This document shows, piece by piece, positions 62,508 to 64,000 of a DNA stretch of 64,000 nt (its first letter is position 1; every line of letters begins with the position of its first letter). Both the position numbers and the translations under genes were made by a program. The stretch is from positions 1,240,001 to 1,304,000 of the forward strand of contig NZ_LNQS01000001.1 of the NCBI RefSeq assembly GCF_001513785.1, in the 5' to 3' direction. The DNA comes from Rheinheimera sp. EpRS3. GTDB lineage: Bacteria; Pseudomonadota; Gammaproteobacteria; Enterobacterales; Alteromonadaceae. The notes under the pieces were generated by a model. It searched no databases and was not told the DNA's origin. It saw only the letters and a program-made list of their open reading frames with translations.

Positions 62508-64000
62508 TTAGCGGTCCAGGTTCATTACCTTGGTCCAGGCTTTAACAAAGTCATCAACAAACTTCTGCTTCGAGCTATCAAAGGCGTACACCTCGGCCAC
62601 GGCGCGCAGCTCTGAGTTTGAACCAAAGATCAGATCAACAGAGGTGGCGGTCCACTTTTTGTTGCCTGATGCACGGTCAAAACCTTCGTATATGCCGTCT
62701 GTGGCAGACTTTTTCCACACCGTAGACATATCCAGCAGATTAACGAAGAAGTCGTTGTTTAACGTGCCTGGCTTAGCCGTGAACACACCATGTTTGGCAC
62801 CCTGATAGTTGGCATCCAGCGCACGTAAACCACCTACCAGCACGGTCATTTCCGGTATGCTCAGGTCCAGTTGATCGGCTTTATCTACCAGCATCTCAGT
62901 CGGTGATTTGTAGCTTGCTGCCGCGTCGAAGTAGTTTCTGAAACCATCAGCTGTCAGTTCAAGCAGGCTAAAGGCATTAACGTCTGTCATGTCCTGAGTG
63001 GCATCACCACGGCCCGGTGTAAACGGCACTGTAACGTTATAACCGGCGTCTTTGGCGGCTTTTTCAATTGCTGCCGTGCCGCCCAACACGATTAAGTCAG
63101 CCAGTGACACTTTTTTACGGCTGGTATTAAAATCTTGCTGGATGGCTGTTAGCGCTTTGATTACTTTTGCTGTTTCAGCCGGGTTATTTACTGCCCAATC
63201 TTTTTGTGGCACCAATGCAATGCGCGCACCGTTAGCACCACCACGCATATCGGTGTCACGATAGCTGGCAGCAGAGCCCCAGGCTACACGCACCAACTCA
63301 GGCACGGTTAAACCAGATTTTAAAATACTGGCTTTCAGTGTTTTAACATCACCGGCTTTAATGTTGGACTGGGTTTTTTCGTCAATCGGATCTTGCCAAA
63401 TCAGCGCCTCTTTTGGTACTTCTTTACCTAAAAAGTTACGTGGTGGCCCCATATCGCGGTGGGTCAGTTTGTACCAGGCTTTGGCAAAGGCTAAGCGGTA
63501 TTCTTCCGGATCCGCTAAAAAGCGCTCGGCAATCTTGCGATACTCCGGGTCAAACTTCAGCGCCAGATCCGCAGTGGTCATAACCGGCGGGTTAAATTTA
63601 CCTTTGATATGCGCATCCGGTACCAGTTTATGCAGTGATTCATCGGTTGGCACCCACTGAATAGCACCGGCCGGGCTGCGGGTTTGTTTCCATTCAAAGT
63701 TAAGCAGGTTGCTTAAATACAGCGATGTCCAGCGCGTTGGCGTCTGAGTCCAGGCACCTTCTAAACCGCTGGTAATCGTATCTTCAGAATGGCCTTTGCC
63801 ACAGTTATTTTTCCAGCCAAACCCTTGCTCTTCCACCCCGGCTGCGGCAGGTTCTGCCTCCATACACTCTGCCGGTTTACGGGCACCGTGCATTTTACCA
63901 AAAGTATGGCCGCCGGCGATTAACGCCAGGGTTTCTTCATCGTTCATGGCCATGCGCTCAAAGGCGATACGGATATTTTTCGCTGAACCGAGCGGGTCCG
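62508..64000 (-). CDS. katG: Catalase-peroxidase KatG (C-terminal part)
   Basis: About 496 residues of KatG, cut at the right window edge. The frame continues past the ATG at 63953 ([13 protein letters not shown]), so that ATG is internal. The heme-ligand His is in [10 protein letters not shown], and the Met of RMAMND corresponds to the Met of the Met-Tyr-Trp adduct. The second, non-heme domain is complete ([63 protein letters not shown]). It removes hydrogen peroxide. The distal catalytic Arg/Trp/His lie outside the window. Confidence 0.96.
   Translation of the reverse strand, partial: DPLGSAKNIRIAFERMAMNDEETLALIAGGHTFGKMHGARKPAECMEAEPAAAGVEEQGFGWKNNCGKGHSEDTITSGLEGAWTQTPTRWTSLYLSNLLNFEWKQTRSPAGAIQWVPTDESLHKLVPDAHIKGKFNPPVMTTADLALKFDPEYRKIAERFLADPEEYRLAFAKAWYKLTHRDMGPPRNFLGKEVPKEALIWQDPIDEKTQSNIKAGDVKTLKASILKSGLTVPELVRVAWGSAASYRDTDMRGGANGARIALVPQKDWAVNNPAETAKVIKALTAIQQDFNTSRKKVSLADLIVLGGTAAIEKAAKDAGYNVTVPFTPGRGDATQDMTDVNAFSLLELTADGFRNYFDAAASYKSPTEMLVDKADQLDLSIPEMTVLVGGLRALDANYQGAKHGVFTAKPGTLNNDFFVNLLDMSTVWKKSATDGIYEGFDRASGNKKWTATSVDLIFGSNSELRAVAEVYAFDSSKQKFVDDFVKAWTKVMNLDR

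Noticed and set aside
63951..63953. ATG at 63953 as the katG start
   Set aside because: The frame continues to the window end with the conserved NIRIAFER segment preceding it; it is an internal Met.

Overview
The window looks like a chromosomal segment of a marine or freshwater gammaproteobacterium of the Rheinheimera/Alishewanella/Arsukibacterium kind. This is inferred from gene order and protein style only: minCDE next to ycgL-mltB-ycgM-ycgN, smc-zipA-ligA, gcvTHP next to ubiI-ubiH-ygfB-6S RNA-fau, and many exported S9 peptidases. No sequence search was possible, so the genus is a guess and the class is much safer. About 49 protein genes, three tRNA-Val genes and one 6S RNA can be supported. 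Both window edges cut genes: yoaA on the left and katG on the right.

Layout. Positions 1-9.8 kb hold the yoaA tail and tsaB (overlapping), a small orphan protein, an SDR/DUF2878/chalcone-isomerase-like trio, an exported alkaline phosphatase with a possible Pho box, an exported methyltransferase, fadD and rnd. At 9.9-13.4 kb lie a DUF4397 repeat lipoprotein and an S9 peptidase, each closed by a terminator with the same 20-base core. At 13.5-18.6 kb minCDE runs leftward, divergent from ycgL-mltB-ycgM-ycgN-mscS-like. At 18.7-26.0 kb smc, zipA, ligA and two small membrane-protein genes run rightward. A TacAT-like toxin-antitoxin pair and a response regulator with a long helical/TPR-like tail follow on the minus strand.

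At 28.6-29.2 kb is a minus-strand tRNA-Val(UAC) array: three identical tRNAs interleaved with or followed by three degenerate units that keep the tRNA 3' end, resembling the rtT repeats of the E. coli tyrT operon. A near-consensus promoter with a GC-rich discriminator drives it. gltX and a DUF481 porin-like gene run rightward; serA, rpiA, fau and the 6S RNA run leftward; ygfB-ubiH-ubiI and gcvT-gcvH-gcvP run rightward. Compared with E. coli this block keeps its order but lacks zapA and pepP.

From 42.8 to about 51.2 kb is an accessory island, bounded by a REP-like palindrome and by a decayed second copy of the creA 3' end. It holds, all on the minus strand, a giant DUF4011-helicase-nuclease-DUF3320 protein and an AT-rich two-gene operon pairing a DUF4297/Cap4-type nuclease with a Rad50-like ATPase that has a CxxC hook. 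The two-gene operon is the best candidate for a little-described antiphage system. To the right are an esterase, a PhzF-like isomerase, intact creA, a VapBC pair, a DUF6172 gene, a DEAD-box RNA helicase, a BON lipoprotein, a DPP-IV-like peptidase, a CpdB-like nucleotidase, a GNAT protein, a histidine phosphatase and katG.
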